Source: Chromatiales bacterium
Lineage (GTDB): Bacteria > Pseudomonadota > Gammaproteobacteria > Chromatiales > Chromatiaceae
NCBI GenBank assembly: GCA_022360595.1
Contig: JAKSCN010000472.1
Location: 1 to 13,681, forward strand
DNA: 13,681 bases
Reading direction: 5' to 3'
The position numbers and the translations under genes are program-made. Position 1 is the stretch's first letter, and each line of letters opens with the position of its first letter. This document shows, one piece after another, positions 8,337-13,681 of this stretch. The notes beneath the pieces were generated by a model. That model saw only the letters and a list, made by a program, of their open reading frames with translations, had not been told where the DNA came from and did no database searches.

Positions 8337-8870
8337 TCAATCATCCTCCTCATCATCGTCATCATCCTCTTCCTCGGCGAGTTGCCCGCGAACTTCACCC
8401 GGAGGATTGGCAACGGAATGTACATTGGTGTAGATATAACCATTCCTCATCGCCTCCGCCAGATCAAAAAGGTCGCCAATAGCCATCCCTGTTGTCGGTA
8501 CGCAGTCGGCGCCTACTGCACTGATATTGGCATCGGTCAGCGTGAATTCGGCGATTTCATCATCGACGTCAAAACCGCCGGGAATCATTCCAAACAGGAA
8601 AGCAACCACAGGACCATTGGCGCCTTCCGGGGCACAGTGGAGATGTGCCGCGGTAATAGCAACGCCATCATTAACTTCAAGCTCGAACTCCGCCTCAGTG
8701 TAATCTGAATTAAACTCAACTTCGATTTCACCCGAGGTCTCAGTCACTACCGGGGGCACCTCTTGCGCCCCTTGCAGTATCGCTGTGAACTCCCGGTCAT
8801 CTCCATATGTATTTCCAGCAACGAACAAAGAAGTCACAAACAGTAAGACTGCTACAGTTAACCTATCCAT
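8337..8870 (-). CDS. Secreted CHRD-domain protein with acidic tail
   Basis: This 177-residue exported protein has a signal peptide (residues 1-23, cleavage probably after TYG). One CHRD domain follows, named after chordin, whose biochemical role in bacteria is not known. Visible family motifs are AQEVPPV (35-41), AHLHCAPEGANGPVVAFL (75-92) and GYIYTNVHS...PPGEVRGQL (144-164). Cys79 and Cys123 could form a disulfide. The last dozen residues are almost all Asp/Glu and could bind calcium or simply keep the protein soluble. It has a Shine-Dalgarno AGGAG (8881-8885) 10 nt before ATG. Its leader can form strong pairings (see 8885-8940). It converges with the upstream lipoprotein gene and diverges from the SNase-like gene. 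Confidence 0.88.
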   Translation of the reverse strand: MDRLTVAVLLFVTSLFVAGNTYGDDREFTAILQGAQEVPPVVTETSGEIEVEFNSDYTEAEFELEVNDGVAITAAHLHCAPEGANGPVVAFLFGMIPGGFDVDDEIAEFTLTDANISAVGADCVPTTGMAIGDLFDLAEAMRNGYIYTNVHSVANPPGEVRGQLAEEEDDDDDEEDD

Positions 8871-8884
8871 TCTTTATGTTCTCC

Positions 8885-8940
8885 TGTAGTAGATATAAAC
8901 AAAGACACATCCCTGCTCTCACGGCTACTACACTTAGGGA
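8885..8940 (-). promoter_or_regulatory. Structured leader of the CHRD gene (crossed stems before the ribosome site)
   Basis: On the minus strand the leader holds two perfect pairings. Stem A is TCCCT (8940-8936) with AGGGA (8914-8910), 5 bp. Stem B is TGTAGTAG (8932-8925) with CTACTACA (8892-8885), 8 bp. They cross, so they form either an H-type pseudoknot or two alternative folds. Stem B ends on the first base of the AGGAG ribosome-binding site. This layout suits translational control; as DNA, the dyads could instead be protein-binding sites. No known riboswitch class is recognised. Confidence 0.4.
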
Positions 8941-8948
8941 GCCTTTTC

Positions 8949-8956
8949 ACTATAGT
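8949..8956. promoter_or_regulatory. ACTATAGT palindrome, possible -10 element
   Basis: This 8-bp perfect palindrome contains TATAGT on both strands in the divergent CHRD/SNase region. Read on the minus strand as a -10 box it would start transcription near 8942, just before stem A of the CHRD leader. No good -35 box is seen on either strand (CTCCTC on -, CTACAC on +), so an activator would be needed. Confidence 0.3.
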
Positions 8957-8985
8957 CCGGGAAAAATAGATGAGGAGAAAATCCG

Positions 8986-9117
8986 ATGAACGGTATTCCC
9001 AAGTGTCGATCGGTTCATAAAACAGGGAAAGCGCCAAGTGGGAACCTAACCTCAAATAAGCGAGTCGTAATTGAGGAAGCCACTCAGCAATCGGGAAGCG
9101 AATTGCCCGATCCGTAA
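8986..9117 (+). CDS. Possible 43-residue small protein
   Basis: ATG at 8986 opens a 44-codon frame ending in TAA at 9115-9117. A strong Shine-Dalgarno (AGGAG, 8973-8977) lies 8 nt before the start, better than that of most genes here. The peptide is hydrophilic, with basic residues in the first two thirds and an acidic end (MNGIPKCRSVHKTGKAP...). There is no membrane segment and one cysteine (residue 7). No family is recognised. It lies 23 bp before the SNase-like gene on the same strand, so it could be a leader peptide or partner of that gene. The same DNA contains several short inverted repeats (8986-9018, 9050-9076, 9090-9111), so it may instead be structured RNA or DNA without coding role. 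Confidence 0.3.
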   Translation: MNGIPKCRSVHKTGKAPSGNLTSNKRVVIEEATQQSGSELPDP

Positions 9118-9135
9118 GTACCGGCAGCGGGGTAC
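9118..9135 (+). other. Short hairpin before the SNase-like gene
   Basis: GTACC (9118-9122) pairs with GGTAC (9131-9135) around an 8-nt loop, directly after the stop of the small ORF and 5 bp before the start at 9141. It has no T-run and is not a terminator. It covers the GCGGGG stretch that would have to serve as ribosome-binding site for the 9141 start. Confidence 0.3.
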
Positions 9136-9140
9136 GTAAC

Positions 9141-9719
9141 ATGCAGAAATCCCTCAACAACCCAACCGCAACAGGGCTATTTTTTCCTGGTATTCAGCAT
9201 GGAAAAAGAGTGATAACCCAGCGCCCTGCTCCACTTGCGCTGTACTGGATGCTGGTGGTGGTTATCGGATTGAGTTTACTATTGAGCAGCATGCCCGGTT
9301 CAGCACGCGAGTTTTCCAGCTATGCATCTGTGCGCGAGGATGGTTCATTACGGGTGGGGAACCGCATGGTGCATCTTTACGGCATCTATCTTCCTCCAAC
9401 CAACCGCACCTGCCAGACTTTCTTTAATCCACCGGTCTGTGGCTCACGCGCCGCCTTGGCGCTTAACTTCAGAATTCAGGGGTTTGTCCACTGTATAGAG
9501 AAAGGCACCAACCAAGACCGCAGTATTACGGCAATCTGCTACGTGGATAGAAACAACTTCTCAGAGGGAGAGGATTTGGGCGCTTATCTCATTCGGCGGG
9601 GCTGGGCCTTGGCTTTACCGGGCGCTCCCTTCGAATACCACGCTCTGGAGAGAATCGCCGAACGACGCGCTATGGGCGTATGGGGCTTTACAATCGACAG
9701 CATTCAGAAACGGGACTAG
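9141..9719 (+). CDS. Exported SNase-like (thermonuclease-fold) protein, probably inactive
   Basis: The C-terminal two thirds resemble the staphylococcal nuclease fold: a beta-barrel core around residues 69-136, then the helical part GEDLGAYLIRRGWALA (143-158) and EYHALERIAERRAMGVWG (165-182), typical of SNase proteins. Four cysteines (91, 100, 118, 133) are placed as in disulfide-bearing exported relatives. In active enzymes the first motif reads like GIDAPE, giving calcium-binding Asp and catalytic Glu. Here it is GIYLPP, so both are absent. The catalytic Arg of the usual 'GR' motif seems replaced or shifted (DRSITAIC). Residues 34-50 are a hydrophobic signal or anchor followed by MPGSA. The start is uncertain: 9141 gives a long 33-residue cytosolic lead, while GTG at 9210 or ATG at 9249 would give a normal signal peptide. 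A binding role is more likely than nuclease activity. Confidence 0.7.
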   Translation: MQKSLNNPTATGLFFPGIQHGKRVITQRPAPLALYWMLVVVIGLSLLLSSMPGSAREFSSYASVREDGSLRVGNRMVHLYGIYLPPTNRTCQTFFNPPVCGSRAALALNFRIQGFVHCIEKGTNQDRSITAICYVDRNNFSEGEDLGAYLIRRGWALALPGAPFEYHALERIAERRAMGVWGFTIDSIQKRD

Positions 9720-9725
9720 GGCCTG

Positions 9726-10121
9726 TTAACGCAAGAGGCACTTCTGAATGGTCACGTTCAGTATCTGACGGTCAACAGGTTTCAACAGAAATTCATCCAT
9801 ACCCACGGCGTAACAGCTCTGGCGAATCTCTTTATTGTCCAGCCCGGTGAGCCCGATTATGGGCAAGCGCGCCCCACAGGTCTCTTCACTGCGATATTTG
9901 ATGGTAAAGGCAAGACCATCCATTCTCGGCATGTGCAGATCGACAACCGCCAGATCAAACCGACAGTCTGTCGCCATCTCCAGGGCCTCCTGCCCATCTT
10001 TTGCCCAATGCACCTCATGCCCCAGGTTCTCCAGCAGCCTGCTGAGTAGCATGCCGCTGATCTTGTTATCTTCCGCCATCAGAATTCTGGCACTGGAAAC
10101 ATGCTGCTGTTTCACATCCAT
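9726..10121 (-). CDS. Stand-alone response-regulator receiver protein
   Basis: The 131-residue product is a single REC domain. Acidic Glu17-Asp18 (MAEDN), phospho-acceptor Asp61 (VVDLHMPRMDG), Thr92 (LTG) and Lys114 (LLKPVD) are all present, so phosphorylation should work. There is no output domain. The sequence type (ILMAEDNKISGMLL...) is like the receiver modules of hybrid histidine kinases, so it may serve as a phosphate relay or act on a partner, as CheY-like proteins do. No kinase is in the window. I start at ATG 10121, with GGAGAG 9 nt upstream; a TTG one codon earlier is less likely. It converges with the SNase-like gene, only 6 bp separating the stops. Confidence 0.88.
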   Translation of the reverse strand: MDVKQQHVSSARILMAEDNKISGMLLSRLLENLGHEVHWAKDGQEALEMATDCRFDLAVVDLHMPRMDGLAFTIKYRSEETCGARLPIIGLTGLDNKEIRQSCYAVGMDEFLLKPVDRQILNVTIQKCLLR

Positions 10122-10503
10122 CAACTACCACTCTCCGCTCCCATCCAGATCTTCGCCTTCAGCCGCTCCGATCTGCCTTGGGACTTACCACTCTTACACC
10201 TCAAACCACTCAAGCAGAACTCCCTATTCCCCCTGATCGGCTTCAGACCTACAACCCCCCCCGGTTGCAGCATCTTCAAAGACACCACCAGAGTCATGGA
10301 CTTTTATAATTGGCTCGCATAATACCTCTCTTTCCCTCGTGAATAACACGGAATTTGACGTGGTAGAATTAAATAGTGTGAACCATTTGGTATTTATTAT
10401 GATCCTCCAATTAATCGCTTTATTTTTCAGAAAAAACATGGCTTGAAAAGCGGACCGCACCACGCCATCATGCACGCCCAATTTACTTGTACAGCCGTAT
10501 CCC
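10122..10503. other. 380-bp divergent intergenic region between the receiver gene and nth
   Basis: No supported gene lies here; the frames crossing it have no family character. It contains a perfect -10 sequence TATAAT at 10305-10310 (+) without a fitting -35, and TATTAT on the minus strand (10324-10319) with a poor GTTATT 17 bp before it. There is an isolated TTGACG at 10355-10360, a run of eight C at 10255-10262, and an AT-rich part at 10360-10440. The nth start at 10504 has no clear Shine-Dalgarno. Promoters for both divergent genes should be here, but I cannot place them firmly. Confidence 0.4.
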
Positions 10504-11139
10504 ATGAATAGAGACAAGCGCCAACTGATCTTTGAAAAACTGCGGGCTGATAATCCCAGTCCTACCACGGAGCTGGAGTACTCCACCCCGTTCGAGCTGC
10601 TCATCGCAGTGATTCTGTCGGCGCAGGCAACAGATAAGAGTGTGAATAAGGCGACAGCAAAGCTCTATCCGATGGCCAGTACGCCTGCTGCAATCCTGGC
10701 GCTGGGTGAAGAGAAGCTGAAGACGTACATCAAGACCATTGGGCTGTTCAACAGCAAAGCTGCAAACATCATTAAAACTTGCGCCATTCTGCTGGAGCAC
10801 TACGACGGTGAAGTCCCGGAGGACCGAAAAGCATTGGAGGCCCTGCCGGGGGTTGGCCGAAAAACCGCCAACGTAGTGCTTAATACCGCCTTTGGACACC
10901 CCACAATGGCGGTTGACACCCATATCTTCCGAGTTTCAAACCGCACGCGTATTGCCCCGGGTAAAAATGTATTGGAGGTAGAGAATAAGCTGCTTAAATT
11001 CGTTCCCAAAGAGTTTCTTCATGATGCCCACCACTGGCTCATTCTATTGGGCCGCTATACATGCTTGGCGCGCAAACCCCGTTGCGGTTCCTGTATCATT
11101 GAAGAGCTTTGTGAATATAAGCAGAAGACATCCGACTGA
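10504..11139 (+). CDS. nth: Endonuclease III (DNA glycosylase/AP lyase)
   Basis: The enzyme removes oxidised pyrimidines (such as thymine glycol) from DNA and cuts the abasic site, starting base-excision repair. At 211 residues it equals the E. coli enzyme. The helix-hairpin-helix LPGVGRKTA (114-122) carries catalytic Lys120. Catalytic Asp138 is in AVDTH. The [4Fe-4S] loop has Cys187, Cys194, Cys197 and Cys203 (C-x6-C-x2-C-x5-C), all at the E. coli numbers. In many gammaproteobacteria nth follows rsxE directly; here it is displaced by about 2.9 kb. It is followed after 18 bp by the DUF1841 gene, probably co-transcribed. Confidence 0.98.
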   Translation: MNRDKRQLIFEKLRADNPSPTTELEYSTPFELLIAVILSAQATDKSVNKATAKLYPMASTPAAILALGEEKLKTYIKTIGLFNSKAANIIKTCAILLEHYDGEVPEDRKALEALPGVGRKTANVVLNTAFGHPTMAVDTHIFRVSNRTRIAPGKNVLEVENKLLKFVPKEFLHDAHHWLILLGRYTCLARKPRCGSCIIEELCEYKQKTSD

Positions 11140-11157
11140 ACCTACCCTGGACCGATT

Positions 11158-11583
11158 ATGTTTGGTAACGATAGAGAGCAGATGCGCCGTTTTTTTACCG
11201 AGTCCTGGCGCAAGTTCAAGCAGCAGCAACCACTACAGCCGCTGGAGCAGTTGATCGTGGAAGTGGTGAAGAAGCATCCCGAATACCATGCATTGCTGGA
11301 AATACCCGATAAAGTCTTGGACCGGGATTACCTGCCAGAACAGGGGGAAACCAACCCCTTTCTGCATCTCTCCATGCACATCGGGCTCTCGGAACAGATC
11401 AGCACTGATCGCCCGGCGGGGATTACCGCGCTCTATCGACAACTGCTGGAGAAGTATCAGGATGCCCACGAGGTGGAGCACCAGTTGATGGAGTGTCTTG
11501 GCATGATGTTGTGGGAGGCTCAGCGCAACAATACTATGCCGGATGAGCAAAAATACCTGGAATGCGTTAAATCACTGCTCTAA
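11158..11583 (+). CDS. DUF1841 family protein
   Basis: This 141-residue soluble protein belongs to a family (DUF1841) known from gamma- and betaproteobacteria without assigned function. It is mostly alpha-helical. The family block NPFLHLSMHIGLSEQ is at residues 66-80, followed by DRPAG (84-88) and the helix DAHEVEHQLMECLGMMLWEAQR (102-123). Conserved His and Glu in both blocks (His70, His74, His104, Glu107, His108, Glu112) could form a metal site, which is inference only. There is no signal peptide or membrane segment. Its place directly after nth suggests joint transcription; a repair role is not shown. It converges with the PilZ gene, 18 bp apart. Confidence 0.85.
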   Translation: MFGNDREQMRRFFTESWRKFKQQQPLQPLEQLIVEVVKKHPEYHALLEIPDKVLDRDYLPEQGETNPFLHLSMHIGLSEQISTDRPAGITALYRQLLEKYQDAHEVEHQLMECLGMMLWEAQRNNTMPDEQKYLECVKSLL

Positions 11584-11601
11584 GGCCAGGGCCTGCCAAC
11601 A

Positions 11602-12219
11602 CTAGGCTTCAGCATTTTCACGCTGTTGACGCTGCTCGCGCAGCATGTCGCTCTGCTTGCGAATCACATGACGGATAATCACATCACGGTCACTCTCGCG
11701 CAAATGGACAAAGTTGACCCGCGTTGCATGGGTAAACTCTCCATCTGGGGTTTCCAGCGGTTCACACCCTACCACTTCAGCAAAGGTCAAAATCCCGGTA
11801 AATGACGGGAACAGCAGCAATTTCAACTCCAGTAAGGCACCGGGCTCCAACGGCTCAGTCACATGAAACGCCACACCACTAGCACTGATATTGACCATAT
11901 TTGTGGCTTGCTCGGAGACATCACTATGTTGCAGTAGAAAGGCGCGCCCGAGAATATCAATCTTTCTATCCAGCGCCTTGAGATAACTGGCGATATCGGG
12001 ATTATAGGCTTCAACTTTGTGCATGACGCCGGCCATCTGTTGGCTGATCGCCGCCAGGCTACTCATCACGGTGAAATCACCATTGACCTCTTGCTCCATA
12101 CGCTCCATGCGTTCAGGCAACTGCCCCTGATCGACCACCTGGTAGCTGATATTGACCGCATCATCCACACGAAAGTAACGGCGTCGATCCTGTTGCATTT
12201 CTTTTTCGGCGTTATCCAT
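11602..12219 (-). CDS. PilZ-domain cyclic di-GMP receptor with helical insertion
   Basis: The 205-residue cytosolic protein has both halves of the PilZ cyclic di-GMP site. These are R-x-x-x-R at Arg13-Arg17 (RRYFR) and the N-x-S-x-x-G motif at Asn110, Ser112, Gly115 (NISASG). Between them are about 80 residues, mainly helical by composition (MERMEQEV..., SLAAISQQMAGVMHKVE, YLKALDRKIDIL), far longer than in simple PilZ domains. This resembles the Xanthomonas PilZ type that forms tetramers through added long helices; the comparison is from memory. The C-terminus (RHVIRKQSDMLREQRQQR) is a charged helix. It lies 28 bp behind pomB on the same strand, so pomA-pomB-PilZ is likely one operon. A role in flagellar braking or stator control like that of YcgR is plausible. 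Confidence 0.85.
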   Translation of the reverse strand: MDNAEKEMQQDRRRYFRVDDAVNISYQVVDQGQLPERMERMEQEVNGDFTVMSSLAAISQQMAGVMHKVEAYNPDIASYLKALDRKIDILGRAFLLQHSDVSEQATNMVNISASGVAFHVTEPLEPGALLELKLLLFPSFTGILTFAEVVGCEPLETPDGEFTHATRVNFVHLRESDRDVIIRHVIRKQSDMLREQRQQRENAEA

Positions 12220-12247
12220 TGTATCTACTATTCAGTTCTTAAGGTGG

Positions 12248-13129
12248 TTATCCCTGGGGCGCTATTACATCGATAACTTCACCACTATCCTGGTCGGAAC
12301 CCCGTAGAATAATCAACTCAACACGGCGGTTCTTAGCCCGGTTATCTGAGGAGTCATTCGGTACAAGGGGATGTGAATCCGCATGCCCTTCCACCAGTAC
12401 TCGTCCATCATCGATATCGGGGTTTCTCATCAGGGCATGCACTACTGTCACAGCACGCGCCGACGAGAGTTCCCAGTTCGAGCGGAAGCGTGAAGTCGAT
12501 ATCGGAACATCATCGGTGTGGCCTGCAACAACAATTTTACCGGGTGAGCCCGCCACGGCACTACTGATCCGGTCCATTACTTCAAAGAAGCCGGGGTCCA
12601 AAGAGGCGCTGCCTGATGGAAACGACCCTTTCTCCTGGATACGGACGATGATCTTGGTCTCTTCGGTCTCTACCGTAACCAGCCCCTCATCAATCTCTTC
12701 ACTGAGAATCTCTTTCAGCAGATCAGCCTCTTCCTGAACCTCTTTCTCAATCTGCTCCTGCACCGCCTCTTTCATCTCTTCATTGACTTCAATTTCACCA
12801 CCCTGACCATCTTTGACTTCAAGGTTTTCCTTTACCTCCTCTATGGTCTGCTGACGAATCTCATTAATGGGTGAAGGCTCGGTTACAGTGGACGGGCTGA
12901 ACTCCTGCTTGATGACACTGACGCCTTTAACGATCTCTGGCGCCGGTATCTCACGCTGAACACCGAAAGCGTCTTTCATCGACTCCGCCATTTTTTTGAA
13001 GCGCACCGCATCGATCGTGGCAAAAGAGAGCAGCAACACGAAGAAGCACATCAACAGCGACATCAGATCAGCAAAGGTTGCCAGCCACGGCGGAAGGCCG
13101 GCTTCGCATTTAGGGCATTCATCATTCAT
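12248..13129 (-). CDS. pomB: Flagellar stator protein PomB (MotB family, sodium type)
   Basis: PomB anchors the stator to peptidoglycan and provides the ion-binding aspartate that drives flagellar rotation. The 293-residue protein begins with a short Cys-containing leader (MNDECPKCEAGLP). A single membrane helix follows with the signature FADLMSLLMCFF, in which Asp21 is the ion-binding residue (Asp24 in Vibrio PomB). The sequence around it matches the sodium-type PomB and not the proton-type YADFM of E. coli MotB. A plug/linker follows, with a strongly acidic, coiled-coil-like stretch (about 96-150). The OmpA-like peptidoglycan-binding domain (about 159-277) contains GHTDDVP, NWELSSARA and NRRVEL. 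The gene starts 8 bp after the pomA stop. Confidence 0.95.
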   Translation of the reverse strand: MNDECPKCEAGLPPWLATFADLMSLLMCFFVLLLSFATIDAVRFKKMAESMKDAFGVQREIPAPEIVKGVSVIKQEFSPSTVTEPSPINEIRQQTIEEVKENLEVKDGQGGEIEVNEEMKEAVQEQIEKEVQEEADLLKEILSEEIDEGLVTVETEETKIIVRIQEKGSFPSGSASLDPGFFEVMDRISSAVAGSPGKIVVAGHTDDVPISTSRFRSNWELSSARAVTVVHALMRNPDIDDGRVLVEGHADSHPLVPNDSSDNRAKNRRVELIILRGSDQDSGEVIDVIAPQG

Positions 13130-13137
13130 AGGCCAGG

Positions 13138-13681
13138 CTACTCTGCCTCATCCTGAGCACGTTTATTGGTCGGCAGATAGGTAGAGAGTAACTGCTCCAA
13201 TACACGGGGATTCATGCCTTCCTGAATACCACCAATGGTCTCAAGAATGAGCGATTTATTGGTCTTCTCCAGTTGACTGGCACGGGACAGCTTATCAGCC
13301 ATGGGCTGCGCAAAGGCGTTGGCGATAATCGCCCCGTAGAGCGTGGTCAACAGAGCCACCGCCATTGCCGGGCCAATACTGGCTGGGTCCGACATATTGG
13401 CCAACATCTGCACCAGACCAACCAGGGTACCGATCATCCCCATGGCCGGCGCCATGGTGGCCATATTCTTAAACATCCTTTGACCAACTTCATGACGTTC
13501 AATAGTCAGACTAATATCTTTATTAAGCAGTTTCTGCACCAGCGCCGGATCATGGCCATCGACGCACAATCCAATCCCCCGCTGGAGAAAATCGTTACTG
13601 ATCTCCTGACCTTCCAGCGCCAGAAGGCCATTCTTTCTGGCCACATCCGAGAGCTGAACCGCCTCTTCAATCAACTGTTTG
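13138..13681 (-). CDS. pomA: Flagellar stator protein PomA (MotA family), N-terminus cut off by window edge
   Basis: Only the last 181 or so codons are inside the window; the gene runs on past the right edge. PomA proteins are about 250 residues, so the first two membrane helices are missing from view. The cytosolic loop RKNGLLALEGQE carries the conserved Arg and Glu that touch the rotor protein FliG. Helices 3 and 4 (APAMGMIGTLVGLVQMLANM and AMAVALLTTLYGAIIANAFA) line the ion path and include the conserved prolines and the 'TLYG' threonine-containing segment of the sodium type. The C-terminus ends eight bases before pomB. A TTG at 13674 is not the true start, because the homology continues upstream of it. 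Confidence 0.95.
   Translation of the reverse strand, partial: KQLIEEAVQLSDVARKNGLLALEGQEISNDFLQRGIGLCVDGHDPALVQKLLNKDISLTIERHEVGQRMFKNMATMAPAMGMIGTLVGLVQMLANMSDPASIGPAMAVALLTTLYGAIIANAFAQPMADKLSRASQLEKTNKSLILETIGGIQEGMNPRVLEQLLSTYLPTNKRAQDEAE

Noticed and set aside
9018..9140. Possible cyclic di-GMP or cobalamin riboswitch (pieces like ACAGGG, GCCACT, GGGAAG, GCAGCGG)
   Set aside because: The fragments are not in the order of either consensus. The GGACGCAAAGCC core of GEMM-I and the B12 box are missing.
8858..9160. 100-codon minus-strand frame across the CHRD/SNase intergenic region
   Set aside because: It runs through the CHRD leader and the strong ribosome site, overlaps starts on both sides, and shows no family features.
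10224..10604. 126-codon minus-strand frame overlapping the start of nth
   Set aside because: It is antisense to the conserved N-terminus of nth and has no family features; the region outside nth is low in coding character.
11583..11602. AGGCC-AG-GGCCT dyad between the DUF1841 and PilZ genes as a terminator; GGGCCTG also occurs at 9719-9725
   Set aside because: The 2-nt loop is too tight for a terminator hairpin and no T-run follows; the shared heptamer at two convergent junctions is short enough to be chance.

Overview
The window is a chromosomal segment from a gammaproteobacterium. Evidence is the RsxABCDGE (Rnf) gene order, an Nth whose catalytic and Fe-S residue numbers equal those of E. 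coli, a DUF1841 gene and a PomAB-type stator pair. Genus cannot be fixed from the sequence; a free-living or symbiotic sulfur-oxidising gammaproteobacterium is a guess. Coding density is high, and most genes look like ordinary core genes without frameshifts.

Layout. 198-2234 is methionyl-tRNA synthetase (metG). 2352-7641 is a compact six-gene rsx/rnf operon (A, B, C, D, G, E), all on +, with gaps of 5-18 bp or a short overlap (rsxD/rsxG). It is preceded by a good promoter whose spacer holds a perfect inverted repeat. 7775-10121 is an accessory stretch lying between rsxE and nth, which are neighbours in E. coli: a small BamE-like lipoprotein, a secreted CHRD-domain protein (-), a possible 43-residue small ORF, an exported SNase-like protein apparently lacking key catalytic residues, and a stand-alone receiver protein (-). 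10504-11583 is nth plus a DUF1841 gene. 11602 to the right edge, all on -, is a pomA-pomB-PilZ cluster; pomA is cut by the window end.

Function. RsxABCDGE is a membrane electron-transfer complex that couples ferredoxin/NADH redox chemistry to ion movement, or keeps SoxR reduced. Its covalent flavin sites, cytosolic Fe-S clusters and intramembrane cysteines are all visible. PomA/PomB is the torque-generating stator of the flagellar motor, here of the sodium type by sequence signature. The PilZ protein behind it probably lets cyclic di-GMP influence motility. Nth repairs oxidised pyrimidines.

No CRISPR array, transposase, tRNA, rRNA or phage gene is seen. The least explained parts are the rsx operator, the structured leader of the CHRD gene, the small ORF, the degenerate SNase-like protein, and the PilZ protein with a helical insertion. 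None amounts to proof of a new system; they are specific testable leads.
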